A DNA stretch of 64,000 bases, taken from contig CM041465.1 of assembly GCA_023213395.1 (NCBI GenBank), forward strand, positions 50,227,741 to 50,291,740, given 5' to 3'. This DNA comes from Cycas panzhihuaensis. Taxonomy: Eukaryota; Cycadophyta. Position numbers and translations under genes: made by a program. The notes under the pieces were generated by a model that saw only the letters and a program-made list of their open reading frames with translations, was not told where the DNA came from and searched no databases. Position 1 is the stretch's first letter, and each line of letters opens with the position of its first letter. Below are positions 33,958-44,560 of the stretch, piece by piece.

Positions 33958-34102
33958 TTGCCAGTAAGGGAGCTAGTCTTTCTCTCTTCCTATTGGTGCT
34001 ACTACTTCTTAGTAGTCCTTTTCTTTTACTTTCGTTGGGTAGCCCCTAATACTTACACTACCTTCATTCTTCTTCCTCTTCTAACTTGTTGGTAAGTCTT
34101 GT

Positions 34103-36300
34103 ATGCGGTGTTTCTCACGTCGCCTACAAGGTCTACCCCTATTATTAGAAGACCCCATATACCATCTCCTTTCATCATCAGATTCTGATTCAATAATGGA
34201 AGGATATCCTTTAGACTGGCCATACCATGTCTTCGCTTCTAGAGCCCATGACTTTCCTACCTCCTTCCCAGGGTCCACCCAAGAGGGTGACGACCTTATC
34301 TATTATCCGGGTGATTAATAACACCCACATGATGTCCATCCCTCCACTCATGGAGTGGAGGTTCCATCTTCTCTTAAGTTCTATCACCCAGGTGGTGACT
34401 CTTACGAGTAGCATCCTGAGGGGTCCACTTTATTAGAGGTTCCATCTACCTCTTATGATTAGGCAGATGCCCCTCCCATTAATGTGGTTGAAGCCCTCAA
34501 TGTGTGTTTTCGTGCTGCTCGCCTTCAACCACGTCCTAAATGGTTTGAAGACATCTTGCATGGTGAAGCACCTTCTTCATCCACATCTACCCCACCTACA
34601 ACAAGTAACCCATTTGTTCCATTGCATCCATCCCGTCCGATTCCCACATCTACCTTAAGGACGTCCATTGCATCCTCTACTTCCCTTTGTAGTCCCAACT
34701 CTTCTAGAACCACTCGAGGTATGTCTTTCTCCTAGCTTAGGGCTAGTATGCCTCTCCCTAGCCAAACAAATATGCCATTACCAAATGTGACACAAACATT
34801 TCCTATTAGACCTAGGGGACTTATTTATGCCCCTACTTCTAATCATGTGGGGCCCATCTTCACATGCCCTCAAACTTAGTCTAGTGGGTCATCCCTTTAC
34901 GTACCTCCAGGCCATACATCTCATCCATGTGGGCATGGTAAAGGGAACCACCTTCCTATTTATGGGGTGGACCCTTTACACCCATATGGGGATCACGCCA
35001 CCCACGGGTGGCCCATATGGGCAGAATATGGTCCCTCACCCCTTGTTTCCACCATCTTGCATAGCACCTTATATCGTGCCTTTGCAAGGGGGCCCAACTC
35101 CTTTTCAAGGCACCTTCCCTCAAGTCCCTTTTCAATAAGGGGCATTTCCTTAAGGAGGGATGGGTCCTCTACCCCCACCCGCTCCTTTCTCTTTACCTTC
35201 CTTATCTTTTATCGATCCTATGATCCAGGCAAGGGCATGCCCCTTTATGGATTATAGATTGATACCCTTGTCCATTGAGGCGCTAAAGACCAACTTATTG
35301 CCTCATCCTCCTGAAGTTCCCAAATTCGATGGGACTTCATCATAGGATCCAGCAAAGCATGTTCACAGTTTCTCTATGGCATGCATAGACTACTGGGCCT
35401 ACGATCATATCCTAATGAAATTGTTTCCATGATCTCTTCAAGGTGATTACCTCAAGTGGTTTTATCGCCTACCCGCTCATTCCATCCATTCATTCCAGCA
35501 ACTCGTGGATGAGTTCGTCAACTATATTGACGTTATTCCTCCATTTGAAAGCCAAATAAAAACTCTCCTCTTACTTAAACAAGGTCACGATGAAATGAAT
35601 CATGATTTTGTGTGGTGATTCCATGACCTCCTCCATTCCACCAAGGCCACTTTGCATGAGGAATTGAAAAAGGATATCTTTGTCAATGTACTTCACCCCG
35701 AAGTTCATGTGGAAGTCCTTAAGATGGAGGCAACTACATGTGACTCCGCCATAGCGAAGTGCTTGGCACTTAAGGCTATTGAGATCCTGGCTAGACTCAA
35801 GAAGCCCCTAAAGTCCTCACAGTGACATGAGGCACCTCCACCACCTAAAGAAACTAAAACTCAACGACCTATTAGGTCTTCTTCCCACTCAACTGAGAAG
35901 CCCTTAGATCATCTTACCTCTGCCATAGGTTCATTCGAACGTACAATGAAGGAACTTAAGCTTCAAGCTCCTTCATCACCTACATCCAACAAACCTATTC
36001 AACAAGCTTCCCAAGACATTCCTCCCAAGGGTGGCAACACCCAGTCCTCTCAAGCAAGAAAATATGATTCCTCACTTGAGAAGAAGTGGTGCTCTATTCA
36101 TGGAGAATGCTTCCATGACGATTTGTACTGCTGGGTTTAACATCCTAGGGATGCCTCACAACGCGACCCTTCTTCTAAATGGGCCTCAAGGCCTAACCTT
36201 GACCAACCAGTCTATAGATATATATTCTCAAAGCATGGGGAATGTGATCATAACTCCCAATAAAAGAATAACTGAAACTGAGAAAGATCTATAAACCCCT
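34103..36300 (+). pseudogene. TatB gag
   Basis: An ATG at 34103 opens 71 codons; a second Met (34194), which starts the Met-Glu-Gly-x-Pro-Leu-Asp-Trp stretch, is shared with TatC. A Pro/Gly-rich linker (34480-35130) follows, then the capsid block at 35235-35800 with Asp-His-Ile-Leu-Met-Lys-Leu, Leu-Lys-Trp-Phe-Tyr-Arg-Leu and Val-Asp-Glu-Phe-Val-Asn-Tyr. A degenerate zinc knuckle (Trp-Cys-Ser-Ile-His-Gly, His-x4-Cys) lies near 36090-36135. Stops, mostly TAG for CAG and TGA for TGG or CGA, interrupt the frame. The product would have formed the particle coat. Confidence 0.75.
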
Positions 36301-36407
36301 GCCCTTCGCATGGTAAAGGGAAGGGCGCGCGGGGTTCATCTTCTTCTTCGTGTTCCCCTGATCATCGTACCCCTTCACCTTCGCAATCCCAAAATAAGGG
36401 AAAGAAG

Positions 36408-37260
36408 ATGATCCAGATGCTTGAGACTACCCCTCTATATGCTTTAACTCGATCTCAAGCCACTAAAGAGGCAACCGATGCCTCTTCCTCTATCCTACAT
36501 CTTGACCCTCTTCTAGAAACCTCTCTTTTGGAAGTCCCTTTGATTCCCAATACTATCCCCATTTACCATGGTTACTATGACTTCAGGAGAACCCTTCCTT
36601 AACCTACGGTGAAAGGGAGGCCCTTTCTGTGGTTGATGAGCCTCATACTGTGGCCGTCAGGATGTCTATTATGGACATCTTGAGAAGTTATCATGAACAA
36701 CGTATACTCCTTTTAGAAGCTTTAGGATTGGGTGACGCGTCTGTTCATGCTTTGGGTATTGCCCAAAGTCGTGAGCCTGTCATCTCTTTCGATCCTAAAG
36801 ATCTTCCTCCTACTAGTGAAAGGAAGCGCTAATGGAACTTCCCTTTTACTATCACCATTGATACACCTGATTGCACTTTGCGAAGAACCGTTGTCGACAA
36901 TGGTACTTCTATTAATGCCATGCCCTTGCGTATCATGCAAGAACTTGGTATTTCCACCTTGGAACCTATTCCATGGTGGTGTAAAGGCTATGATAGTAGT
37001 GAGAAGACTCCTTTAGGATCTATTTCGATCCCCCTTACTCTTGAGGACAAGACTGCCATTGATGATATTGTAACTCTTGATGTATATGTCGACTACAATC
37101 TCCTTTTAGGTCGTCCATGGCTTGATCAAATGGGAGCCATGTGCTTGACCCGTTGGGGCAACTCAAGTTTGTCCATGATGGGCAAATGAGGGTTGTTTCC
37201 TGTGAACTCCCACCTATTAAACAATCCCATCAAACTAACTAAGCGAACCATGGTCGAGTG
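36408..37260 (+). pseudogene. TatB aspartic protease region
   Basis: After an open stretch (36408-36602), the 36629-36832 frame carries the conserved Ser-Ile-Met-Asp-Ile-Leu-Arg-Ser motif. It then shifts into 36878-37189, where Val-Val-Asp-Asn-Gly-Thr-Ser marks the catalytic Asp (the Tat family uses D-x-G-S rather than DTG). Leu-Leu-Leu-Gly-Arg-Pro-Trp-Leu near the end is the distal hydrophobic-Gly motif. A single TAA lies at 36831. Confidence 0.75.
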
Positions 37261-37352
37261 AAGGGTGAGAAAGGCCCTTCCACCCATGCCTCTGTTGTTC
37301 TATTGACATCCTCGATTCGTCTCATTCAGAAGGAGACCCTGCATCCTCTTCT

Positions 37353-38870
37353 TTGAACCTTACCTATTTTGCTCCTATTGGTATTGGGAGCTATAGGTAC
37401 CTCACCATACTTAGTGTAGACGAGTCCAATGGTGAGGACAAGGGCCTCCCTCACCCTGTTTCCCTTCTTTGCACCAGCAGGAGGTACCCCCCTTGTTCTA
37501 GGTCCCGACTTAGAACCTCTCTCATTGGAGAGAACAATCACTCCCTTGTATCGCATGTTATTACTCATATTGATCCACCGATCCTTAAGTCTTTCCCTTC
37601 ATCACCCCCCACAGGCGATGAATCTAGGGAACCTCCTTTCACCCTTTATGAGAGGTCCCTTCCCAACTCTTCCGTAGAGTCTCTTGGGAATGTTGGGCAG
37701 CCTGTCGATCACTACGGTCCTGTCACTCCCACTTCTTTATGCACCCCATCTAGTCGAAGTAAGGTCATCCACGGAGTAGATTACTTTGAAAATGATGAGG
37801 CTCTACTTGAGCATTTAACAGGCTCTACGCCCAACCTTCCTTTTGGTCACCATAGACTTTGCCACAAGAAGGTTTTAGCGATTGGGTCCACCCTTGCCAA
37901 CCCAATCCCATCTCTTGTTCTGTCTCCTCCCATTGACCTTATCTCCTTTCATTTTGAGGAGGAGAATGCCATGTGCATGGGGGCAACCCAAGACATAGTC
38001 CTCGCCCTAGGTAAGGTCATTAAGGTGGGGGTAGAATGTTCTCCTGATGAGGTAAGGGAATACTCCTTTTTATTTCAGGAGTTTTAAGATGTTTTTGCGT
38101 GGGACTATTCTGACATGAAGGGAATCGACCCCTCCATTGTCACCCACAACCTTACCATAGTTCCTGGTGCTCGCCCCGTGCACCAGAAACAATGCCCACT
38201 ATATCCCAAACTCTCAGCCGCCATCAAAATGGAGGTTGAGAAACTCCTAGACGTAGGACTAATCACTTTCATCGACTACCCTAAATGGGTATCTAACATC
38301 GTCCCCATTGCTAAAAAGAATGGGACCATCTGGATATGTGTTGACTTCCGTGACATCAATAACACATGTCCCAAAGATAACTTTCTGCTTCCATTCATCG
38401 ATCATATTATCGATCGAACAACCGATTTCGAAGTCATGTCCTTGATGGATGGTTTCTCCGATTATAATCAAATCTAAATCTCTCCCAAAGACAGCCTTCA
38501 CCACCCTGTGGGGTACCTTCACCTATAAGGCGATGCCCTTTGGATTGAAGAGTGCAGGTGCCACTTATCAAAGGGTGATATACTTCATCTTCCATAACCT
38601 TATCAATAATGAATGATATGATGGGTCTCTTGTGTGTTAGAGCCCATCACCCTTCAAATTTGTGGGCCATCTTCACATGATGCTGTAAATACCATATAAG
38701 TCTTAATTCACTTAAATGTGTATTTGTTGTCACTTCTAGAAAACTCCTTGGTTTCCTTGTGTCGAAACAAGGAATTTAAATTGACCCTGATAAAGTCAAG
38801 GCAATCCTTGACATGCTGCTGCCTAAAACTCAATGATAGATTAAGTCATTTTTAGGTAGGCTTGGATTCC
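37353..38870 (+). pseudogene. TatB reverse transcriptase with N-terminal linker
   Basis: 37353-38087 is a 244-codon open linker leading to reverse transcriptase. After a TAA, 38115-38477 encodes the fingers and palm with Lys-Lys-Asn-Gly-Thr, Val-Asp-Phe-Arg-Asp-Ile-Asn and Met-Asp-Gly-Phe-Ser-Asp-Tyr (first catalytic Asp region). The second catalytic region, expected near 38600, is damaged: compared with TatC (Val-Phe-Met-Asp-Asp at 58655-58670) about 20 bp covering Phe-Met-Asp are deleted and the frame is lost. The thumb and connection are present only as multi-frame fragments. Confidence 0.8.
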
Positions 38871-38874
38871 TTAA

Positions 38875-39420
38875 GTGTTTCTTGGTGAACTTCACCGTAA
38901 ACGCCAAACCTCTTACTAACCTATTAAAGATGAGAGCCCCATTTGTTTGGTCGACTAAGGCCCAACAAGCTTTCGAAGGACTTAAGAAAGCCCTTGCTTC
39001 TGCTCTAACATTAGCATCCCCTCGCTTTGATAGGCCTTTCATCCTGTATACCTTGGCGACTTATGAGTCCTTGGGTGCCATACTAGCCTTGGAGGATGAT
39101 TCAGGAATCGAGAAAGCTATTTACTTCATTAGTCGCACCCTCATGGTTGCTGAACTTAACTATTCTCCCGCCGAGAAGGAATGCCTCTCCTTAGTTCATG
39201 CAACCAAGAAGTTTAGGCACTACTTGCTCGGAAACACTACCAAGGTGATTGTTCAATCTGATCCCTTGCGTTATTTACTCACCCGTTTTGACCTGATAGG
39301 TAAGACTGGTCGTTGGGCCATCCTCCTTCAGGAATTCAATCTCCAAACCGTCAACAGGAAATCAAAGAAGGGGATGGTAGTGGTAGAATAGCTTGCAGAT
39401 GCCCCCGTCCCTAACTCATT
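38875..39420 (+). pseudogene. TatB RNase H
   Basis: 38882-39391 is open for 169 codons. Motifs are Phe-Ile-Leu-Tyr-Thr-Leu-Ala-Thr-Tyr-Glu-Ser-Leu-Gly-Ala-Ile-Leu, with the first catalytic Asp replaced by Tyr, then Ala-Glu-Lys-Glu-Cys-Leu-Ser-Leu, Val-Gln-Ser-Asp-Pro-Leu, and Arg-Lys-Ser-Lys-Lys-Gly at the end where Tat RNase H meets the linker. It is in one frame but not expected to be active. Confidence 0.8.
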
Positions 39421-39599
39421 TGATGTTCTTATTGACGACTCTCTCCCTGACGGGTCTATCTTGACTATTCAGGACACTCCCTCCCATCCACTCATTGATA
39501 GTGAGTGGTATGGTGGCATCGTGTGGTACCTTACTCAGTAGGAGTATTGCCCAGAAGCTAGTAACAAGGTTAGGTCACGTATTCGAACCACCGCTAGGC

Positions 39600-40737
39600 A
39601 ATAATTCCTCATGGATGAAGTGTTGTATAAGAGATCCTTTGATGGAATCCTTCTTCGTTGCATCACCCCCGACGAAGTGGACCAGATACTCCACGAATAC
39701 CACCATGGCACTTGTGGGGGCCAATCCATGGCCCAGAGGATCCTCTGAATGGGGTACTATTGGCCATCTCTCTTTAAGGATGCCCATGCTTATGCCTTGA
39801 GATGTCGACGATGCCAAGAGCACGCCAATATCACCCACATGCCTTTCGAGGCTCTGCACCCCATTATATCTCCTAGGCCATTCTCCCAATGGGGGTTGAA
39901 CTTTATTAGAGCCATATCTCCACCCTCTTTGTCACAGCACAAGTTCATCTTGACTACCACAGAGTACTTTATGAAGTGGGCAGAAGCAATCCCTTTGATC
40001 ACTACCCCTGGTAAGACAATAGCCACCTTTGTCTACTAGTATATCATTTACCGCTTTGGGATTCCCGACGTCTTAATCACAGACAATAGAACTCGTTTTT
40101 GTAATAAGGAAATGGACAAACTTTGTGAGAAATTTAAAATTTCTCATAAACCTCTTCTCCTTATTACCCCTAAGCAAATGGCTAAGTTGAGTCGTTTAAC
40201 AAAACCCTTATAAACATTTTAAAGAAAATTGTTGTGCAATCTTAGAGAGATTGGCATATCCAGCTCCCTTCTGTCTTATGGGCCTACCGTACCTCTATCT
40301 ATACTACTATAGGAATGGCACCTTTCTCCCTAGTCTACAGAGCCGAGGCAGTGCTCCCAGTGGAAGTGGAGATCCCCTCTCTACAAGTTTCTCTTCGAGG
40401 TCTTATCGACGACGAGTCTATTCGTTAGGCTAGCCTCTTAGATCTCAAGGCTTTAGACGAGAGATGCTTGGCCACTTACTAAGCGAACCTTGATTCTAAA
40501 GCTCGCTTGCAAAGGACTTATGATAAACACCTTCATTCTCATCCTTTATATCCCAGGGACCAAGTCCTCAAGCAGGAATACCTTCATGACTGCTTGACCA
40601 AATTTGGACCCAAATTGGTTGGTCCCTTTGTCATTCTCAAGAGTCACAATAACGGCACTTATAGGATTGCCACCCTGGAGGGCCTCAAATTCGAGAAAGC
40701 CTTTAATGGGAAATTCCTCAAGAAGTTCTATGCATGA
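39600..40737 (+). pseudogene. TatB integrase
   Basis: The zinc finger His-x3-His (His-Glu-Tyr-His-His-Gly, about 39690) and Cys-x2-Cys (Cys-Arg-Arg-Cys, about 39807) are split by a TGA. In the core, the first catalytic Asp is Asn (Trp-Gly-Leu-Asn-Phe), the second is kept (Ile-Thr-Asp-Asn), and the Glu region near 40180 is lost to a frameshift. 40507-40737 is open and encodes the C-terminal SH3-like part, with Gly-Pro-Phe-Val-Ile and a terminal Lys-Phe-Leu-Lys-Lys-Phe-Tyr. The TatC copy is better preserved. Confidence 0.8.
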
Positions 40738-41430
40738 TCCCTTCACTATCTCCTTCACACTCCAAAATGAGCCTAAACTACCATCTTGAGAGTGTCTGCA
40801 TTCCTCCTGGTCACAGGTGGAATGACCTCTTAAGGTGGCCCCCTTGGTCATCTTTGGGTTCCTCCTCCTGAACCTCTCGTGCCTCCTTCCCGTTGAGGCC
40901 TCACCTTCCTAATTGGGTGTTGTCCCCATCACTCTTTTTACCCAGGTACTTCTCCAATTGGTATGGTGCACCGGAGTGTCTCTACTCCCCCTCCATCGAT
41001 GCTTCCTTTGCATATTCCGCTATGCTCCCCATGTAGACATGTATGTCATCTCGCTCCCTAGCCTCACATGTGTCTGTCGCCTATATTTAGGGTGATCATG
41101 TATGTGCTTGTTTGGGTGTGAACCTACATAGAAGGAAGTGCGTGTAGTTCAAACAAAATCATAACTCTAACCATACAATAATCAACTCAAATTATCATAA
41201 ACTATATCCTCGTGCATCTATATACACTCACATGCATATATATATATACATACATATAGAATCATCAAATAGCATTAATCCATCACAACATGCCATATAC
41301 ACATCATCATACATCAAATGGAGTATCAATGACCTCATCTATATACATAAATAATCATCATGTGTCATATCATATAACTAGTATGGTACATCATCTGTGG
41401 GAAGCCAGAATCCTTGCAGGGAGGAGTACA
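40738..41430. other. TatB spacer between integrase and antisense gene
   Basis: Homologous to TatC 60781-61560. It lies between two convergent genes, so it probably holds both 3' untranslated regions. There is a short TATATATATATA tract near 41236-41247. No coding signal. Confidence 0.5.
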
Positions 41431-42108
41431 ATTATATGGTAACATATGGTGACTCCTTGGAGATCCGTGCTTTCCCCTATTAAATCAAAACTCTTACACT
41501 CTATTGTTGCTGCCTCGCTCCTAGGGTATCATCTCTTGGCCTATGTGATCCCTCTCCTGGGGACCACATGCCTCCTAGGCTCCTCCTATGCCTCTGGGAG
41601 CTCTCTGCCTCGCTTCCCTCATCTCAAGGCCTCCTAGGGGTCATCATCACCATATGGGTGTAGGTCCTACTCCTCGATGACCTCGATGCCACCTCATCCA
41701 CCAATCGATCATATCACACCTGGATACGATCCCACTCTATCTCCACTCCTCAGAGTCTCTCCTCCATCCCTTATAGATGCTCCTCTAGCACTGCCATCCA
41801 AAGGCAACCCTTGGTGTCCCCACCTGCTCCTCCCATAGCCTCCAATGCTTGTTCTCAAGCTCGAAGGGCATCTCTCTCGACCTGGGTCTCATCTAACTCC
41901 CCCTGTAGTCATCCTACACATGCCTCGTGCTCCTAGGATTCTGATATCCAGACATCTCTTACCCTCACTAGCGGGGCGAATACTACTGTATGTGCACCTG
42001 TCGATCAAGGCTCATCTCTTGCCTAGATGGGAGGTTGCCTCTCCACATAGGACCGAGGGAACACCTTCTAGACTACCACCTCCACTAGTCTCTGGATCTC
42101 TGTCACAC

Positions 42109-42221
42109 CTGCAAATCCAACACGTCACATGTCAGTACATGTCCATATACACACTAAACAAAATCAAACAACATATAGACATTTGGCAATCGAAAGATGA
42201 TATGAGAAGGTAGTGTCTCAC
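42109..42221 (-). other. intron 2 of TatB antisense gene (inferred)
   Basis: 113 bp on the minus strand, donor ACAACAG|GTGAGAC and acceptor GGATTTGCAG|GTGTGACAG, AT-rich inside, phase 1. The TatC counterpart has the same phase, donor GTGAGAC and acceptor TTTGGCAG|GTGCGACAG. Coding similarity is high on both sides and low within. Confidence 0.7.
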
Positions 42222-43403
42222 CTGTTGTGGCTATCGGCTCCTTAACTTAGACGATAGCCTCCGCTCTAGGCACTCCACTAGCTGTTGGTACCTCCCCCTC
42301 CTCTGGTACCTCCTCGGCAACTGCCTTAGCTATTAGGACATCTCTCCCCTCCTCTACTGGTGCCACTGCCTACCTGGATCTCCCTAATATCTGCAGTCTC
42401 TGAGCTCGTCTCAATGGGCTCCTACTCCCCTTCGCAGCTCTTGAAGGACCTGCCTCTCCTCCTACAGTCCCCGATGAACCTGCCTCTCCTCCTACAGCTC
42501 TTGACGGGCTAGCCCTGTCACCGCCATCACCACCATCTCCTAGGGCAACTCCATCGCCTCCTACCTCGTCGTCATTGTCCCACCTCACCCCTCGATATGG
42601 ATCTCATATATAATTTGCCATGGTGAGGAGGTCCAGTGATGTAGCCTCCACTGAGCGACGGACGTACACTTGGTCCTCGGTCCTCCTAAATCGAGTTTGC
42701 CACCTGTGTACCATGGGATCCCACTCTAAAATGGGGTGTGGTCCCCCTACCAGTGCCACCGCTCTGAAATGATAAAAAAACCAACATTGTAATAGTGTGA
42801 TGTATGATAAACTGCCCTTCCCTACCACCTAGATAGCATATATCTGGGTGACTAAGTTTGTTGCTATAAGGGTAGCCCAGTCAAGCCTCTCCCTAGCCTC
42901 ACATTTCCTCACCACGTCCATCCATCTGCCAGGTATGTCTCAATAGTTCTATTTATGGGATATCCAAAATAGAATACATAAAGTAATCAGTTTCCTCATA
43001 CGAGGAACCCCTGACATAACCATACACTATAATGAGATACCTCTCCTCTCCCATCTATCCTAGCCCATGAAAAATGTGGCTGCCTCCTTATGTGCTACCT
43101 CACTGCTAGGCAACGCCCATAGTGATGCTAGCCTCCCTATCGCCGGCACTCCCAGTATCCTCCTGATATCCCTTGGTGTGACTGTCACGTCTCCTACTTG
43201 GAGGAGATGGAACACGTATCTCTGTCTATCCCAATGTGAGATGATGTATACTAAGAGCCTCTAGTCTAATGTGTATTATAGTGTCCTCGTGACCTTTAGA
43301 AGGCCACACTTAACCAAAACCTATCTGTCCTCGCGGGACATCATCTCTATGAAACTCAACATTGCCATGCCTATGTTTTTGCGATTTCCACCATGATCAT
43401 CGC

Positions 43404-43947
43404 CTGCAAAACACCCCAAAATAAGTTAGAATCCTACTTATACTTGCCTCTCTATCCTCTGGATTGTCCCTCTTCTTTATTTTATTAAGATCTGGGTGCC
43501 CTTGGGGCCATCTTTTACTTTGTCATTTAATTTGCCTTCGCACAGCGCCAAACTCCATGGTACTATGGAGTTGGGCCTAGGTCCCTCAGCGATCGGGGCC
43601 CCACAGCAAAGATCGCGACACCGCGATCTTTTCTATAGTACAGACGTCACCCCCTTAAAATGGGACGGTTTCCCACCCAAAATTTCCTAAATTTTTGCCC
43701 GAGTGAGCCACTCTTAGGCTCATCGGGACCAGGGCTACTTAATGCCCCAGTCCTGCCTCTCTCTGGGTCCAATTTGGACTCTAGGAGATCGTTTTCTACC
43801 TTTAGGAGGCCCAAAACTACTCTAAAAAATTACAAAAAACAACAAATTTTAAAGGACGAGATGGGCTAGAGGATGAGTAATCCACTCACTGGATCTGCCC
43901 TTGTAATCACCATCTCATCGCCCTAGTCTCTTTAGTTGTCTCCTTAC
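43404..43947 (-). other. intron 1 of TatB antisense gene (inferred)
   Basis: Donor GAG|GTAAGGAG at 43947 and acceptor GTTTTGCAG|GC at 43404 on the minus strand, 544 bp. The acceptor is conserved in TatC (63667). The interior holds a perfect 10-bp hairpin (43608-43617 with 43622-43631, arms AAAGATCGCG) and an 8-bp inverted repeat AACTCCAT/ATGGAGTT (43551-43572). Only the acceptor side can be compared with TatC, so the donor is less certain. Confidence 0.5.
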
Positions 43948-44072
43948 CTCAATCTAATGGTTAGATCCTCCCCTATGTGCCTCTAAAGTTGGGTAGCACT
44001 CTGTTGCGTAAGGGAAAGGGCTCTGATTCATTCGTGGGCCTGTGAAAATGAATCTCGTTTTCATCAAGTTTC

Positions 44073-44080
44073 CTTATATA
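44073..44080 (-). promoter_or_regulatory. TATA box of TatB antisense gene
   Basis: CTATATAAGG on the minus strand (revcomp of 44072-44081), about 42 bp before the proposed ATG at 44031. The position fits a short 5' leader. It lies in non-coding DNA between the antisense gene and the second RNase H. Confidence 0.5.
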
Positions 44081-44089
44081 GGCGGGGGT

Positions 44090-44560
44090 CCCAACAGGCA
44101 CTTCCTCCATTTTTGCCTTTGAGATAGCCCTTGAGGCCATCTCTCATCCCTGATTATCATTGCCTTCTAGTCCTGTTTCCTCTTTTGCCTCCATAACCCT
44201 TATTTTTCTCATTCTTTCAGGTGCATTTATGGCGTCTCACTCACTCATCTCTACCAGGGTCCTTTTGTCTCATTTTATATCCCATTCCCATACATGCCCA
44301 AGTTTATACTTGTTTGGCTAGTTTCACCATCCTGGACTCATTTTTGTGGCCCATTCGTGCCTCTGGAATCTCCAAAGGGAATGCTCCCTCCATTTGGGAT
44401 TGCTTTCCACTTCTTTAAGTAGCCTTTGGTGCCCTAGAGGGGCCTTTTCATCGCATGTTCCTTCCCGTTGGTAGGATAAACTGCTCCACCCTCGGGTAGC
44501 CTCCTTGTTAGGTCCTCCTACCCTTCATGGCTATCATTGCTAGCCATACGAGCCCCTTTT
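44090..44560 (+). other. TatB region between antisense promoter and second RNase H
   Basis: No clear gene. On the plus strand TTCTCATTCTTTCAG|GTG at about 44220 is a strong 3' splice-site-like sequence, followed by ATG at 44229. A short open frame runs 44221-44418 without recognised domains. Confidence 0.35.

Larger units (their letters stand above)
41500..44031 (-). pseudogene. TatB antisense gene: plant-mobile-domain-like protein, three inferred exons
   Basis: Minus strand, antisense to gag-pol. Inferred exon 1 is 44031-43948 (ATG, 28 codons, one TAG). Exon 2 is 43403-42222, with a conserved Met-Leu-Ser-Phe-Ile-Glu-Met-Met block and then Tyr-Val-Phe-His-Leu-x-x-Val-Gly-Asp-Val-Thr-Val-Thr-x-x-Asp-Ile-x-x-Ile-Leu-Gly-Val-Pro. 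This resembles the core of plant mobile domain proteins (MAIN/MAIL1 family, also found in transposable elements). A Gly-Pro-His-Pro-Ile-Leu block follows, then an Asp/Gly- and Glu/Val-rich tail. Exon 3 is 42108-41500, with Arg-Leu-Val-Glu-Val-Val-Val and a Gln/Glu/Arg-rich helical part. TatC carries the same exons and motifs. Stops disrupt it here. Function in the element is unknown. Confidence 0.7.

Noticed and set aside
42764-42828. Possible further intron in the TatB antisense gene (GTGG donor, TTTCAG acceptor) with a TatC counterpart at 63037-63087
   Set aside because: The spans are only 65 and 51 bp, short for plant introns, and in both elements the coding frame reads through with conserved Phe-Arg-Ala before the Gly-Pro-His-Pro block.
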